Shown here: positions 34,901 to 43,888 of the stretch, one piece after another
How the letters are laid out: each line of letters begins with the position of its first letter
Numbering within the stretch: position 1 is the first letter of the stretch
From: Verrucomicrobiota bacterium
GTDB lineage: Bacteria > Verrucomicrobiota > Verrucomicrobiia > Chthoniobacterales > JAFAMB01
Assembly (NCBI GenBank): GCA_019239825.1
Contig: JAFAZK010000087.1
Span: 1-47,832, forward strand
Reading direction: 5' to 3'
DNA length: 47,832 nucleotides
Translations under genes and position numbers: made by a program
The notes under the pieces: model-generated
Seen by the model: only the letters and a program-made list of their open reading frames with translations
The model's database searches: none
Told to the model about the DNA's origin: nothing

Positions 34901-37900
34901 CGTTTGCCGAGCAAGTGACCACGGTGGCGCGCGAGGTCGGTACCGAAGGTAAATTGGGCGGCCAATCCCATGTCCCCGGCGCATCTGGTACCTGGCGGGA
35001 TCTAAACAGCAACGTCAATCAGTTAGCGGCCACCCTGACTATTCAGTTGCGCGCGATTTCGGATGTGGCCACCGCGGTGACCAAGGGTGACCTGACCCGG
35101 TCGATCACGGTCGAGGCTCAAGGTGAAGTCGCCCAGCTCAAGGACACGATCAATGAGATGATCCGCAACCTGCGGGATACCACCTTGAAGAATAGCGAGC
35201 AGGACTGGCTCAAAACCAACTTGGCCAATTTTACTCGAATGCTGCAGGGCCAACGCGATTTGATGGCGGTGGGCCGGATGATCCTTTCTGAGCTCGCCTC
35301 CGTAGTGGGCGCGCAACAAGGTGTGTTTTACTTAGTACAGCATGGGGCCGGAGCCGGCAGCGACGAAGACAATGTAAAAGTCAAATTGCTGGCTGGTTAC
35401 GCGCATCGGGATGAATCCGGGGATAAGGCGGAGCTTTCACCGGGAGAAACATTGGTCGGCCAAGCGGTCCGCGAGAAACAGCGGATCCTGTTGACCGACA
35501 TCCCCGAGCGATGCGCTACCATCTCATCCGGTCTGATCCAAGCTGCGCCGAACAACGTCATTATTTTGCCGGTCGTGTTCGAGAACCAGGTCAAAGCGGT
35601 GATTGAGCTGGCTAGTTTCCAGCGGTTCAACCCGACCCACCAAACGTTCCTCAGCCAATTGACCGAGAGTATCGGCATCGTGTTAAACACGATCGAAGCA
35701 AACTCGCTTACAGAAGATCTGCTAAAGCAGTCGCAGTCGCTAACCAACGAATTGCAGAGCCGGCAACTCGAGCTGCAGAAGACGAACCTCGAGTTAGAAG
35801 AAAAAGCGCGACAATTATTTGAGCAAAATGCTGAGGTTGAACGTAAGAACCAGGAAGTGGAACAGGCCCGGCAAGCGTTGGAAGAGAAAGCAGAACAGCT
35901 GGCCACCACCAGCCGGTTTAAGAGCGAGTTTCTGGCTAACATGAGCCATGAGCTAAGAACGCCATTGAACAGTTTGTTAATCCTGTCGGACCAACTGGGA
36001 CTAAATCCCGACGGCAATTTGACGGCGCGGCAGGTCGAATTCGCGAAGACAATTCAAGGCTCAGGCAAGGACCTGCTTCGGTTGATCAACGATATTCTCG
36101 ACCTATCCAAGATCGAGTCCGGCACGGTGACTTTGGATCTGAGTCCGATGATTTTGAGGGAAGTCTGCCGCTCGGTGGAACGAACCTTTCGCCCGGTAGC
36201 ACAAAACAAGAATCTCTCGTTCAATATCGATATGCAGCCGGGCTTGCCGGTAGCGTTGCATACTGACAACCAGCGCCTGGAACAAGTATTGAAGAACCTG
36301 TTGTCCAATGCGTTTAAGTTTACCGAGCGCGGAGGTGTCGTGCTCAAGGTTATGCCAGCCACTTCCGGCTGGAGCCCGAATCACCCGACCTTGGGGGTTG
36401 CTTCGGATGTCATCGCGTTTCAGGTAATTGATACCGGGATCGGCATACCACTAGAGAAACATGGAATCGTTTTCGAAGCATTCCAGCAAGCTGATGGCTC
36501 CACTAGCCGGCGATATGGAGGTACGGGGCTAGGACTAGCTATCAGCCGCGAAATTGCCCGGTTACTGGGAGGTGAGATTACACTCAATAGCGTGGTTGGT
36601 CAGGGCAGTACGTTTACCATCTATTTGCCAGTCCATCTTGCAGCTCGCGAACCGGATAGCAATTACCAGATTGAATCGCGGGAAGAATCACTGCCGCTCC
36701 CCGGTGAGTATACGCCGACCCTGTTAGCAGGAGACGCTGTGCCGATCAGCGAGATGACGGCTGCCACAGCCGACGATCGTTACAATATTCAACCGGGAGA
36801 TCACATCTGTTTAATGGCGGAGGATGAAAGCGAATTCGGCGCCTTGGTGTGCGAGGTCGTTCGCGGTCTTGGGATGAAATGTGTGCTGGCACCCGATGGA
36901 TTCAGCGCGTTGAGCTTGGTCCGAGAGTTTCAGCCGGATATGATCCTGCTGGATATCGGGTTACCTCACCTCGATGGATGGCGATTGTTGGATCGTCTGA
37001 AATCGGATCTCGGCAACCGGCATATTCCGGTAGCGGCGGTCTCGGCCACTGGCGAAGCGCAGCGCGGATTGAGATTGGGTTGTCGCCGATACTGTATCAA
37101 ACCGGTCTCACGCCAAGAGGTCGAGGAGGTGGTGGAGGATTTGAGACGTTTCATCGATCGGCCGATAAAAAAAGTGTTGGTACTCGAAGACGATCCAGCC
37201 CAACAGGTCGCTATTGCCGAGTTGATCGGAAATCCGAAGGTGCAAATTACCACTGCGACTGATGCTGAGCAGGCTTTGGAATTGATGGCTTTGGCACATA
37301 CGGCCGCGCAAGAATTCGATTGTCTGCTGTTGGATTTGCGTTTGCCCGGACGGATCTCGGGAAATCAGCTCCTGGAAGAAATCTGTCGAGAACCCAGGTA
37401 TCGCGATTTAGCGACCATTGTTTATACGGGCAAGGTATTGTCGGCAGAGGAAGAAACCCGTCTAAACCAATTAGCCCGTTCGATTGTCCTGAAGGATGTA
37501 AGGTCTCCCGAACGCTTGCTCGATCAGGTGACGCTGCGATTGCACACGCACATCGTCGATCTATCTGATTACCAATTGGGTTTATTAAAGAGTCTGCATA
37601 GCGATCAAGCTTTACTGAGCGGGCGAAAAGCCTTGCTGGTCGACGACGACATTCGAAATTTATTTGCCATGACTAGTGTGCTCGAGCGTTACGGGATGCT
37701 GGTGATTCCCAGTGAAAGCGGGCCGGACGCATTAGCCAAATTAGAGGCGGCACCGGACGTCGATATCGCGTTAATGGATATCATGTTGCCGGAAATGGAT
37801 GGTTACAAAGTGACTCAAGCGATTCGGTCCCAGGAACGGTATAAATCGCTGCCGATCGTTGCCCTGACAGCTAAGGCCATGAAAGGAGATCGGGAAAAAT

Positions 37901-37989
37901 GTTTGGAGGCAGGTTGCTCGGATTATTTGTCTAAGCCGGTTGACGTCGAACAGTTACTGTCGGTTTTGCGTCTCTGGCTACATCGCTGA
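31978..37989 (+). CDS. Soluble hybrid histidine kinase with nine HAMP-type repeats, GAF and three receivers
   Basis: 2003 residues from the ATG at 31978 (a TTG at 31948 is in frame but lies in a tandem repeat). Order: two short repeats (about 41-79 and 99-138, SVRLPL...KVAD-F); nine 92-residue HAMP-type units (233-1060; each has [28 protein letters not shown] and GDLSKKITV); GAF (about 1085-1245); coiled coil (about 1245-1310); HisKA with His1324 in SHELRTP; HATPase with Asn1444 and DTGIGIP at 1485; receivers with Asp1659, Asp1786 and Asp1934. There are no membrane segments, so it is cytoplasmic. The design matches group III fungal kinases (Nik1/Os-1), osmosensors with HAMP repeats, and their bacterial relatives. 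The next gene, 10 bases on, is another kinase, probably in one phosphorelay. Confidence 0.95.
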   Translation: MKTSNGSVRVRATAEQDGGKPRSKPGADSEQALFSNRDPDSRALLNALTKLKSGDYSVRLPLHWGGAARKVADAFNEIVLTDQATATEVAQLRQAAVDTKALLVALDAFEGGDFSVRLPLDWEGTAGKVADRFNRVVALNERMAKELSRLRHLVGREGRIHQHASLGEVGGKWAESVDLINDLIADLVQPTSEMARVIGSVATGDLSQTMSLEIDGRALQGEFLRTARTVNTMVNQLSSFASEVTRVAREVGTDGKLGGQANVRGVAGTWKDLTDNVNLMASNLTSQVRNIAAVTTAVANGDLAKKITVDVKGEFLELKDTINTMVDQLRSFASEVTRVAREVGTEGRLGGQAKVEGVSGTWKDLTDGVNLMASNLTGQMRNIAAVTTAVANGDLSKKITVDVRGEILELKNTINTMVDQLNSFASEVTRVAREVGTEGKLGGQAYVHGVAGTWKDLTDSVNFMAGNLTAQVRNIAEVTTAVAKGDLAKKITVDVKGEILELKNTINTMVDQLGSFASEVTRVAREVGTEGKLGGQAKVEGVSGTWKDLTDNVNLMGGNLTAQVRNIAEVTTAVAKGDLSKKITVQVRGEILELKDTINTMVDQLSSFASEVTRVAREVGTEGKLGGQADVRGVAGTWKDLTDSVNSMAGNLTAQVRNIAEVTTAVAKGDLSKKIAVDVKGEILELKNTINTMVDQLSSFASEVTRVAREVGTEGKLGGQAQVRGVAGTWKDLTDNVNFMASNLTGQVRNIAEVTTAVAKGDLSRKITVDVRGEILELKNTINTMVDQLGSFASEVTRVAREVGSEGRLGGQANVRGVSGTWKDLTDSVNFMAGNLTNQVRNIAAVTTAVATGDLSKKITVDVKGEILELKNTINTMVDQLNSFASEVTRVAREVGTEGKLGGQAKVEGVSGTWRDLTDSVNFMASNLTNQVRGIAKVVTAVAQGDLKRKLLVEAKGEIAELADTINNMIDTLATFAEQVTTVAREVGTEGKLGGQSHVPGASGTWRDLNSNVNQLAATLTIQLRAISDVATAVTKGDLTRSITVEAQGEVAQLKDTINEMIRNLRDTTLKNSEQDWLKTNLANFTRMLQGQRDLMAVGRMILSELASVVGAQQGVFYLVQHGAGAGSDEDNVKVKLLAGYAHRDESGDKAELSPGETLVGQAVREKQRILLTDIPERCATISSGLIQAAPNNVIILPVVFENQVKAVIELASFQRFNPTHQTFLSQLTESIGIVLNTIEANSLTEDLLKQSQSLTNELQSRQLELQKTNLELEEKARQLFEQNAEVERKNQEVEQARQALEEKAEQLATTSRFKSEFLANMSHELRTPLNSLLILSDQLGLNPDGNLTARQVEFAKTIQGSGKDLLRLINDILDLSKIESGTVTLDLSPMILREVCRSVERTFRPVAQNKNLSFNIDMQPGLPVALHTDNQRLEQVLKNLLSNAFKFTERGGVVLKVMPATSGWSPNHPTLGVASDVIAFQVIDTGIGIPLEKHGIVFEAFQQADGSTSRRYGGTGLGLAISREIARLLGGEITLNSVVGQGSTFTIYLPVHLAAREPDSNYQIESREESLPLPGEYTPTLLAGDAVPISEMTAATADDRYNIQPGDHICLMAEDESEFGALVCEVVRGLGMKCVLAPDGFSALSLVREFQPDMILLDIGLPHLDGWRLLDRLKSDLGNRHIPVAAVSATGEAQRGLRLGCRRYCIKPVSRQEVEEVVEDLRRFIDRPIKKVLVLEDDPAQQVAIAELIGNPKVQITTATDAEQALELMALAHTAAQEFDCLLLDLRLPGRISGNQLLEEICREPRYRDLATIVYTGKVLSAEEETRLNQLARSIVLKDVRSPERLLDQVTLRLHTHIVDLSDYQLGLLKSLHSDQALLSGRKALLVDDDIRNLFAMTSVLERYGMLVIPSESGPDALAKLEAAPDVDIALMDIMLPEMDGYKVTQAIRSQERYKSLPIVALTAKAMKGDREKCLEAGCSDYLSKPVDVEQLLSVLRLWLHR
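32674..35157 (+). repeat. Nine in-frame 276-bp tandem repeats within the kinase gene
   Basis: Units begin at 32674, 32950, 33226, 33502, 33778, 34054, 34330, 34606 and 34882, each at an ATG codon of the MVDQL or equivalent motif, with exact 276-bp periodicity and no indels. Units 2-7 are very similar in protein but differ at many third codon positions, so they are not a recent DNA-level amplification. Units 8 (second half) and 9 are the most diverged. The array creates long antisense open frames that are not genes. Confidence 0.95.
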
Positions 37990-37999
37990 GAGTCCGGGA

Positions 38000-39322
38000 A
38001 TGGGTTCACGGAACGATCAGCCTTCAAAACCTTTTGCAGACCCGCTTACCCTTATGTCTATCCCCGAAAAATCGGAATTGGTGTACCAGGGTCGCGATGG
38101 CCTAAGGGTCTCCGACGATCGCGCCAACATTCTTCTGGTTGACGATCGGGACGATAAATTGTTGGCGCTGCAAACCATACTGGCTGATCTCGGACAAAAT
38201 CTGGTGTTGGCGCGGTCCGGGGAAGAAGCGTTGCGCCTGCTTTTGCAACGCGAATTCGCGGTGATTGTGCTCGATGTCAATATGCCCGGGATGGACGGGT
38301 TCGAGACCGCGGTGCTGGTTCGGCAACGAAAGAGCTCCGAGCTAACGCCTATCATCTTCATCAGTGCGGTCAATTACTCAGAGATCCATTTGGTTCGCGG
38401 ATATTCGCTAGGTGCAGTTGACTACATTCTGGCCCCGATCGTACCAGAAATTTTACGCGCTAAAGTTTCCTTTTTCGTCGATCTCTATAAGAAGACTGAG
38501 CAACTGAAGCTGCAAGCCGAGATGCAAACCCGGCTGGTTCGGGCGGAAACGGCCCGCCAGGAGGCAGAAACAGCTAACAGCGCTAAAGATCGCTTCCTGG
38601 CAATGTTGAGCCATGAATTGCGCATGCCGCTGACGCCGATTCTGTTCTCTGCGTCGAGGCTGAGCAAAGACGAGCGACTCCCCGAATACGCCCGCAAAGA
38701 ATTGGAGAGTATCGCTCACAATATCCAGGTGGAAGCGCGGCTGATAGAGGACCTGCTCGACGTAGCCCGGATTACTGAAGGAAAATTAAAGTTAAACTTA
38801 GATTCGGCGGATATTCGAACTTTGATTGATTCAGCTCTGAGCATTTGTGCTGAGAATCTCTCCGCCAAAAATCTTTCTATTCACCGCGAATTTGAAGCTG
38901 GCGATCCGCTCCTTTTAGCGGATTCTGTCCGGCTGAACCAAGTACTTTGGAACTTGCTCCAGAACGCGGTCAAGTTCACGCCGCCTTACGGCCAGGTAAA
39001 AGTTCGGGTCACCAACCCGGAGCCAGGCTGGTTGCGCGTAGAAGTGATCGACACCGGCATTGGGATTAGCCGAGAAGCGTTGCCCAGGATCTTTGATCCA
39101 TTTGAGCAGGTTGAACCCATGCGGTCCGGAGGCTTAGGGTTAGGGCTTGCTATCTCCAAAGCGATTGTGGAATTACATGGAGGAAAAATTTCCGTAATTA
39201 GCGAGGGCTCTCAGCGAGGTTCGACTTTTGTGGTTGAACTGCCAACTATCGTCCGAGAGTCAGCAGGAGCCGGGCAATCCGATGGCGAGGGCAAGGTATT
39301 TTCTAGGCCGGACGCGTGCTAG
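38000..39322 (+). CDS. Receiver-histidine kinase (REC-HisKA-HATPase)
   Basis: 440 residues from the ATG at 38000, 10 bases after the giant kinase; Met at 38054 is an alternative start. An N-terminal receiver has the phosphoacceptor Asp92 in VLDVNMPGMDG and an acidic pair in LLVDDRDD, but the usual Lys before Pro is Ala (ILAPIVPEIL). A coiled linker follows, then HisKA with His205 in SHELRMP, then HATPase with NLLQNAVKF, DTGIGIS and GGLGLGLA. No output domain. With the receiver in front, it can take phosphate or a signal from the preceding kinase, and the pair is likely one relay. There is no DNA-binding response regulator nearby. Confidence 0.92.
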   Translation: MGSRNDQPSKPFADPLTLMSIPEKSELVYQGRDGLRVSDDRANILLVDDRDDKLLALQTILADLGQNLVLARSGEEALRLLLQREFAVIVLDVNMPGMDGFETAVLVRQRKSSELTPIIFISAVNYSEIHLVRGYSLGAVDYILAPIVPEILRAKVSFFVDLYKKTEQLKLQAEMQTRLVRAETARQEAETANSAKDRFLAMLSHELRMPLTPILFSASRLSKDERLPEYARKELESIAHNIQVEARLIEDLLDVARITEGKLKLNLDSADIRTLIDSALSICAENLSAKNLSIHREFEAGDPLLLADSVRLNQVLWNLLQNAVKFTPPYGQVKVRVTNPEPGWLRVEVIDTGIGISREALPRIFDPFEQVEPMRSGGLGLGLAISKAIVELHGGKISVISEGSQRGSTFVVELPTIVRESAGAGQSDGEGKVFSRPDAC

Positions 39323-39375
39323 GGCGCGTCGAAGCGGTCTCATTTTCCTGCGCGAAGGGCTGGGCTAAAAATCGC

Positions 39376-40011
39376 TCAAATATAGGATGGGCGATCAGGA
39401 TCAAAGATCGGTGGATAGTTGTGTTCGTCGAAGAGATCCAGCAGAGGATCCAGTCCGTTCGCTCGAATTAGCTGGTACTCGGCTTCCGAGATCAGGTGGA
39501 CCGTCAGCAGAGTCACCGGATCGTTCTCGATCCGCAAGGCCTCAGCGAGTTCTTGATCACGCCGAATAATTGGGATGAGAAAAAGAAACGTTCGGAATTC
39601 GCAGCCCGCGATGGGCGGTTCCGGCATGGGTACTCTGAGCCCGAAGTTGAACCAAGTATTATCGAGGAACGGGAGTTCAGCGAGCCACCTCAGCATCGTG
39701 ACGATTTGGCTGGTTGGTTTGCGCACATACCATATTAATTCTGCTCGCCTGGGTGTGTCCGGATCGACGTCGGTTGGCACGTTCATCCGGCGGTTGCTCA
39801 TTCCGTTCGTTAATAGAACGTAACCGAGATCCGAGCCCGGTTCGCAGCTCTCAATGAAGTCACGTTCGAAACCGAGAACGTCAATTCGATCAGTCTCATC
39901 GGAGCCATTGCGCTCATCCGCGAACTCCAGGCCGACGGTACCGAGATGTTCTTGGTATAGAGCGAGACGGTAATCTCGGAGTACCTGCTTGTTGTTAGTC
40001 GGTGCTCCCAT
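39376..40011 (-). CDS. Suppressor-of-fused (SUFU) domain protein
   Basis: 211 residues from the ATG at 40011, which has GGAAG upstream; longer starts would overlap the divergent neighbour. The family pattern is visible: ELIWYVRKPTSQIVTMLRWLAELPFLDNTWF, GLRVPMPEPPIAG, FLFLIPIIR, then VHLISEAEYQLIRANGLDPLLDLFDEH near the C-terminus. Bacterial SUFU proteins are cytoplasmic, often linked to contact-dependent toxin/immunity loci, but no toxin gene adjoins here. Alternative: a stand-alone housekeeping SUFU protein. The family call is fairly sure; the role is not. Confidence 0.8.
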   Translation of the reverse strand: MGAPTNNKQVLRDYRLALYQEHLGTVGLEFADERNGSDETDRIDVLGFERDFIESCEPGSDLGYVLLTNGMSNRRMNVPTDVDPDTPRRAELIWYVRKPTSQIVTMLRWLAELPFLDNTWFNFGLRVPMPEPPIAGCEFRTFLFLIPIIRRDQELAEALRIENDPVTLLTVHLISEAEYQLIRANGLDPLLDLFDEHNYPPIFDPDRPSYI

Positions 40012-40127
40012 CGGGGAAACTTCCGCAGAAGTTTTTAAGTTGCAAACCAAACCGCGGAAGCGCATGAAACCCATCGACGAATAACCCCGGTTTGACCGTC
40101 CGGGTGAAAGAGGTAAAACCAAATCGG

Positions 40128-40799
40128 ATGGTGATCCTATCAGCCACACTATACTTCATCAATCATCACCCGGGCCTGACCATACTGGCGGCGAGCAGTA
40201 TCGGGCTGGGGGTTGGTGCGCTGCTGGCCTTGTGGCGCCGGCAAGCCTTATGGTGCATGCTGGTGATTCCTTTTTTATTTCTGAGCTCGATCAGTTTGTT
40301 CATTTTCCCATTCGTAAACGCTCTCTTTCTTAATGCCTTCGGAACGAGTGCCACCGCGATCATCGTCCATAAACAAGAGACTAACGAGATGCTCAACGAG
40401 AGTTACATCTGGGATTATGACGCGGTCCTGAAAACCGTCGATGGCCGGGACGTAGCGTTGGAATTCAACACGACCTCGGTGGCCATTTATCCGGTCCGCA
40501 ACGAGATCCTTATCCCGCCTGAGAACGATCCTTTCATCGTCAAATACATTCCCGGGTTCGAACGCAACCTTGTCATTATGTGCGATGAATCGAATTACGG
40601 GAAACGGCGCAAGATTGAGCGCGATCGAGCCCCCGTCGAGAAGGCCGCCGGCCAGTACGCGGTTAGCCCGACTAACCAGGCATTCATCAAGGAATACCGA
40701 GGCGCTTTGCAAGCCTTCCTCAGGAAACATCGTGATGATGCCGATCCGGATTTGATCGAGGACTATCAGCAAGAGTTGGACAAACTCGGTCAGAACTGA
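40128..40799 (+). CDS. Membrane-anchored protein of unknown function
   Basis: 223 residues from the ATG at 40128; a TTG at 40092 is in frame. Two hydrophobic helices lie in the first 75 residues (LTILAASSIGLGVGALLALW and a longer Leu/Phe-rich one ending near LFLNAF). They are followed by a soluble domain of about 145 residues with an AIIVHKQETNEMLNESYIWDYD segment and a charged C-terminus. I recognise no family. It is divergent from the SUFU gene, with starts about 115 bases apart, so they may share a control region. Confidence 0.6.
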   Translation: MVILSATLYFINHHPGLTILAASSIGLGVGALLALWRRQALWCMLVIPFLFLSSISLFIFPFVNALFLNAFGTSATAIIVHKQETNEMLNESYIWDYDAVLKTVDGRDVALEFNTTSVAIYPVRNEILIPPENDPFIVKYIPGFERNLVIMCDESNYGKRRKIERDRAPVEKAAGQYAVSPTNQAFIKEYRGALQAFLRKHRDDADPDLIEDYQQELDKLGQN

Positions 40800-40954
40800 A
40801 TGCGAGCGGTCACATAACCAAGAGGGACCTGGGGAAACGAGTTGGCGAAACGGAGGCAACGAATTCGGGTTCCTCTTTGTGATGGAATTGCGATGACCGG
40901 CTTGAAAGGATCACTTATCTCATTAAAGGAACTACCGCGGTTCACATTTTTGTC

Positions 40955-42004
40955 ATGAACACGATCAAGTTGATTCACGTAGGACTCGGCCGATGGGGCT
41001 TCGATTGGGCTCAACATATCTATCCCGGTAGCAATGACGTTGAAGCGGTAGCTTACGTTGACAAAGAACCGGAAGCGTTAGGGCGTGCTCAGGCGAAACT
41101 AGGCGCTTCACCATCCAAATGTTTCCCGACCCTAAGCGATGCGATAGCCGCCACGGACGCCGAGGCAGTCGTGATTGCGCTGCCGCTTCCGCTCCATGCA
41201 GCGGTCGTTCGAGAGGCGCTTCTGGCCGGCAAACACGTCCTGATTGAGAAGCCGTTTACCCAAACTCTAGAAGAGGCTCGCAGTCTGGTGGGCATCGCAG
41301 AAAAAAGCGCGCGGGTTTTGATGGTATCTCAGAACTATCGTTTTTTCGCGGCTCCACAGGCAGCACATCAGTTTGTACGCGATGCCTGGTTCGGACAGTT
41401 GCACACTGTACAGGTCGATTTCCGGCTGAATGCCGTGGCCGAGGGCTACGGCGATCGCCATCAAGCTTTGCCTAACCCGCTACTTGCCGATATGGCTGTC
41501 CATCATTTCGATCTGATGCGAATGGTTCTTGGCGAAGACCCGGCTGAACTTTCTTGCCGGGCGTGGATTCCGCGCGGGAGCCCGTATCAAATGCCTCCGT
41601 GTGCCGTAATCGTTTTGACGTTTCCTAGCGGCATTGTGGTCAATTACCGCGGTAGTTGGGTCGATCAAGCACCAAAGACTCCCTGGGCCGGCCGATGGCA
41701 AATGGACTTTGACCAAGGCTCCTTGTTTTGGACCGCTCGCGGCGATCGTCCTCTGGTCAATGCGCAGGATCGGATGTCGATACGACGACTCAACAGCGAA
41801 CCAGAATCTCTCGACCTGGAACCGGTGCTGAAATACGATCGCTTGGGTGTTCTCCATGCCTTCGCGGTGGCGATTCGAAGCGGGATCCCTCCCTCTTTCT
41901 TTCCGTCGGGACGCGATAACATCTCGACACTATCGATCGTCGAAGCCGCGATCAGTTCGTCGTCGCTAGGCGGTGCATCCGTTAAGATCGAAACCGTTCA
42001 TTGA
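40955..42004 (+). CDS. Gfo/Idh/MocA-family oxidoreductase
   Basis: 349 residues. The N-terminal Rossmann motif is less usual (IHVGLGRWGFDWAQHI), the family motif is IEKPFTQTLEEAR near residue 99, and the catalytic region is MAVHHFDLMRMVLG. It shares long motifs with the oxidoreductase at 26611 (MVSQNYRFF, GSPYQM, PWAGRW), so they are paralogues, probably with related substrates. It stands alone, far from the sugar locus. AAAGGA at about 40925 is too distant to be its ribosome-binding site. Confidence 0.88.
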   Translation: MNTIKLIHVGLGRWGFDWAQHIYPGSNDVEAVAYVDKEPEALGRAQAKLGASPSKCFPTLSDAIAATDAEAVVIALPLPLHAAVVREALLAGKHVLIEKPFTQTLEEARSLVGIAEKSARVLMVSQNYRFFAAPQAAHQFVRDAWFGQLHTVQVDFRLNAVAEGYGDRHQALPNPLLADMAVHHFDLMRMVLGEDPAELSCRAWIPRGSPYQMPPCAVIVLTFPSGIVVNYRGSWVDQAPKTPWAGRWQMDFDQGSLFWTARGDRPLVNAQDRMSIRRLNSEPESLDLEPVLKYDRLGVLHAFAVAIRSGIPPSFFPSGRDNISTLSIVEAAISSSSLGGASVKIETVH

Positions 42005-42009
42005 ACTAG

Positions 42010-42109
42010 TTTGGTGGGGCGAGGCTCCCGAAGGGCCAGACAGGTCCCGCGAAGCGTCTGGTGATCCCCCTTTTCATCGCATTATTACGCCATTAACTGC
42101 GCCGAGCCG
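42010..42109. repeat. Second copy of the GGGGCGAGGCTCCCG element, with GCGCCGAGCCG partner
   Basis: 42010-42032 is identical to 26457-26479. Both are followed some 60-70 bases later by GCGCCGAGCCG (42099-42109 and 26545-26555), so the repeat unit is about 100 bp with conserved ends and a variable middle. Here the middle includes a CCAGAC...GTCTGG hairpin (42036-42061). Both copies lie just behind or ahead of the two paralogous oxidoreductase genes. The remaining gap to 42284 holds nothing I can identify. Confidence 0.7.
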
Positions 42110-42284
42110 CGGTCTATCGTGCGCCATCGCTCCGACTTGGCTAATCTCCCTCGCTTGGCCACTAAGGACACAAAGTTTCGTCTCAGGACTGCGCTATCGC
42201 GCGTCGGACTAACCGTTTGACGAAGCCGTCCTTACGTTGAATATAGGCGGCGCGGTCACTACCGAATCTAGCAAATAAAAGTTC

Positions 42285-42737
42285 TTAACGCAAAAGGGGT
42301 CTCTCGCCGAGGTCTTCAGCCAACATGACGAGATAACCGTTAGGATCCAGAACAATGACTTCTCGTTTACCCCCTTCGCGGTCACCCCACCGTCCCCACA
42401 TCTCTCTCGGACCGGCATAGATCGGCACTCGCAAATCCTTCAAGCGATCGATGATTGGATCGATTGAAGAGATGTAAATTTGGAACATCACACCACGACC
42501 ATATGGCTTTTCCATAGGTGCGGTTTCCCATTTTCCTTCCGATCGCTCGCACAACATGACTTGTGCGCCCTCAGGCCTCTCTAAATAAGCAAATTTCTGT
42601 TCGGGACGCTGATAAGCGATTTCGAAACCGAGCGCTTCACGCCAGAAGTAGAGGCTTTCGCAAAGATCCTCGACAAGAAGCTCCGATACCAGTTTCGCGA
42701 AACCGCCTTTCGGCGGGTAGCCGTAATCTATCCCCAT
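42285..42737 (-). CDS. VOC-family (glyoxalase/bleomycin-resistance-like) protein
   Basis: 150 residues. One beta-alpha-beta-beta-beta module pair: SELLVEDLCESLYFWREALGFEIAYQ, KFAYLERPEGAQVMLCERS, FQIYISSIDPIIDRLKDLRVPIY, and IVLDPNGYLVMLAEDLGE with the C-terminal metal-type Glu region. Members include glyoxalase I, antibiotic-binding proteins and dioxygenases. Length and motif order suggest a bleomycin-resistance-like binding protein, but activity is unknown. It is a single gene with no operon partner. Confidence 0.85.
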   Translation of the reverse strand: MGIDYGYPPKGGFAKLVSELLVEDLCESLYFWREALGFEIAYQRPEQKFAYLERPEGAQVMLCERSEGKWETAPMEKPYGRGVMFQIYISSIDPIIDRLKDLRVPIYAGPREMWGRWGDREGGKREVIVLDPNGYLVMLAEDLGERPLLR

Positions 42738-43100
42738 GGTGATGCGCCCTAATTCTTTACATTGCGATTATTCTGCGGTTGCAATCTCCGGTCGAGGCAC
42801 AAGACATGAAGCTGCAGATCACGGCTTTGTGTGCAAACCAATTCCTTACCAAATGCGGTTTCTGAGTCGGATTCATGCGGCGGAAATCAGTTAAAGTTAG
42901 CGGCGTGGCAAAATCTATCGGGAAGCCTCTATCCCTTCGATTACCGCTAGCGAATTGAAACATTTGCAGCGATTGACGGGAGTCGGACGGATCAGATATC
43001 GTCCGTAGGTGCGAAGACGGGGCCTGGAACGCCCAAAGATTTCGGGCTCCAAATATGGGCCGCCGCCGTCTAGGGCTCATATCCATACTGGATTAGAACT
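42738..43100. other. Intergenic region, nothing recognised
   Basis: 363 bases between divergent genes. An open frame on the minus strand (42757-43086) has no recognisable motif and Arg/Ser-biased composition, so it is not annotated. The ATCGTCC-TAGGT-AAGACG pattern near 42995-43020 resembles one at about 12846-12871; the significance is unclear. Confidence 0.5.
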
Positions 43101-43115
43101 GTGGAGGAACATTTG

Positions 43116-43613
43116 TTGCCGGATCAATGGAATAACTTTTTTATTATGGTGGGAAGTGGCGCGGCGGCACTGGCAGGTTTGATTTTCGTCGCGATGTCGA
43201 TCAATCACGAGATCATTCTCCGAAACACGACACATAGAAACCGGGCAATTAACATGCTAACGGGTTTCACTGCAGTTTTCATGGCAAGCAGTTTTGCGCT
43301 TATTGGAAATCAACACCTGGGAGCGCTTGGCTTTGAGTGGCTTGTTCTCTGGCTCGTCGCAACAGCCCTCTTCATCAGGGGGTATGTTAGAGCTATCAGA
43401 TCGGGCATGAGTTCTATTGGTTTAAACGCGCCGCGACTTGCGGGCGGCACACTTTGTTACGCCGCTGAAGTTATAGGCGCAATTTTTCTTATTTTCGGAT
43501 ATAACGCAGGGCTTTACATCGCAGCGATCGCAATCATTGTTTTATTCGCATTCCTCATTTCGGGTGCATGGCTCCTTATGATTGGCATCTACGAAGACCA
43601 AACTAAGAAATGA
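43116..43613 (+). CDS. Small integral membrane protein, function unknown
   Basis: 165 residues from TTG at 43116. A GTG at 43101 is also in frame, but GGAGGA at 43103-43108 would then be inside the gene; it is correctly placed as a Shine-Dalgarno for TTG 43116. Four hydrophobic segments (around FIMVGSGAAALAGLIFVAMS, FTAVFMASSFALIG, WLVLWLVATALFI, and AEVIGAIFLIFGYNAGLYIAAIAIIV) with short polar loops. No family recognised. Three hand-counted lines give about 38-43% GC, clearly below the rest of the window, so recent acquisition is likely. Confidence 0.65.
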   Translation: MPDQWNNFFIMVGSGAAALAGLIFVAMSINHEIILRNTTHRNRAINMLTGFTAVFMASSFALIGNQHLGALGFEWLVLWLVATALFIRGYVRAIRSGMSSIGLNAPRLAGGTLCYAAEVIGAIFLIFGYNAGLYIAAIAIIVLFAFLISGAWLLMIGIYEDQTKK

Positions 43614-43888
43614 CAGCCATGGAACTACCGGCATGCAAGTAAAGACAAGTGTCCAGCTAACAATTCAGAAGCAGGGCGATCAGTTCAAGATCGTCCGATT
43701 TGGCCGCGAGTTTTGGACCATCGGAGTCTGTGAACGGGGGTATTAGGAGCGCCCTGAACTCGCAACACTCGGTGCAGCGTTTGATCTTTTGGCTAAACGC
43801 TTGTCGCTTTCCAACCGAGTAGCGCCTCATATGACTCTGGCTACCGGATTTTTTTCTTGATATAACAGAAAGGCATAACCCCATCATC

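Noticed and set aside
32674..35157. Long open frames on the minus strand across the HAMP array (up to 389 codons)
   Set aside because: They follow the 276-bp period of the sense gene and are shadows of a biased, repeated coding sequence.
42757..43086. 109-codon open frame in the gap before the AT-rich membrane gene
   Set aside because: Arg/Ser-biased composition, no recognisable motif and no ribosome-binding site.
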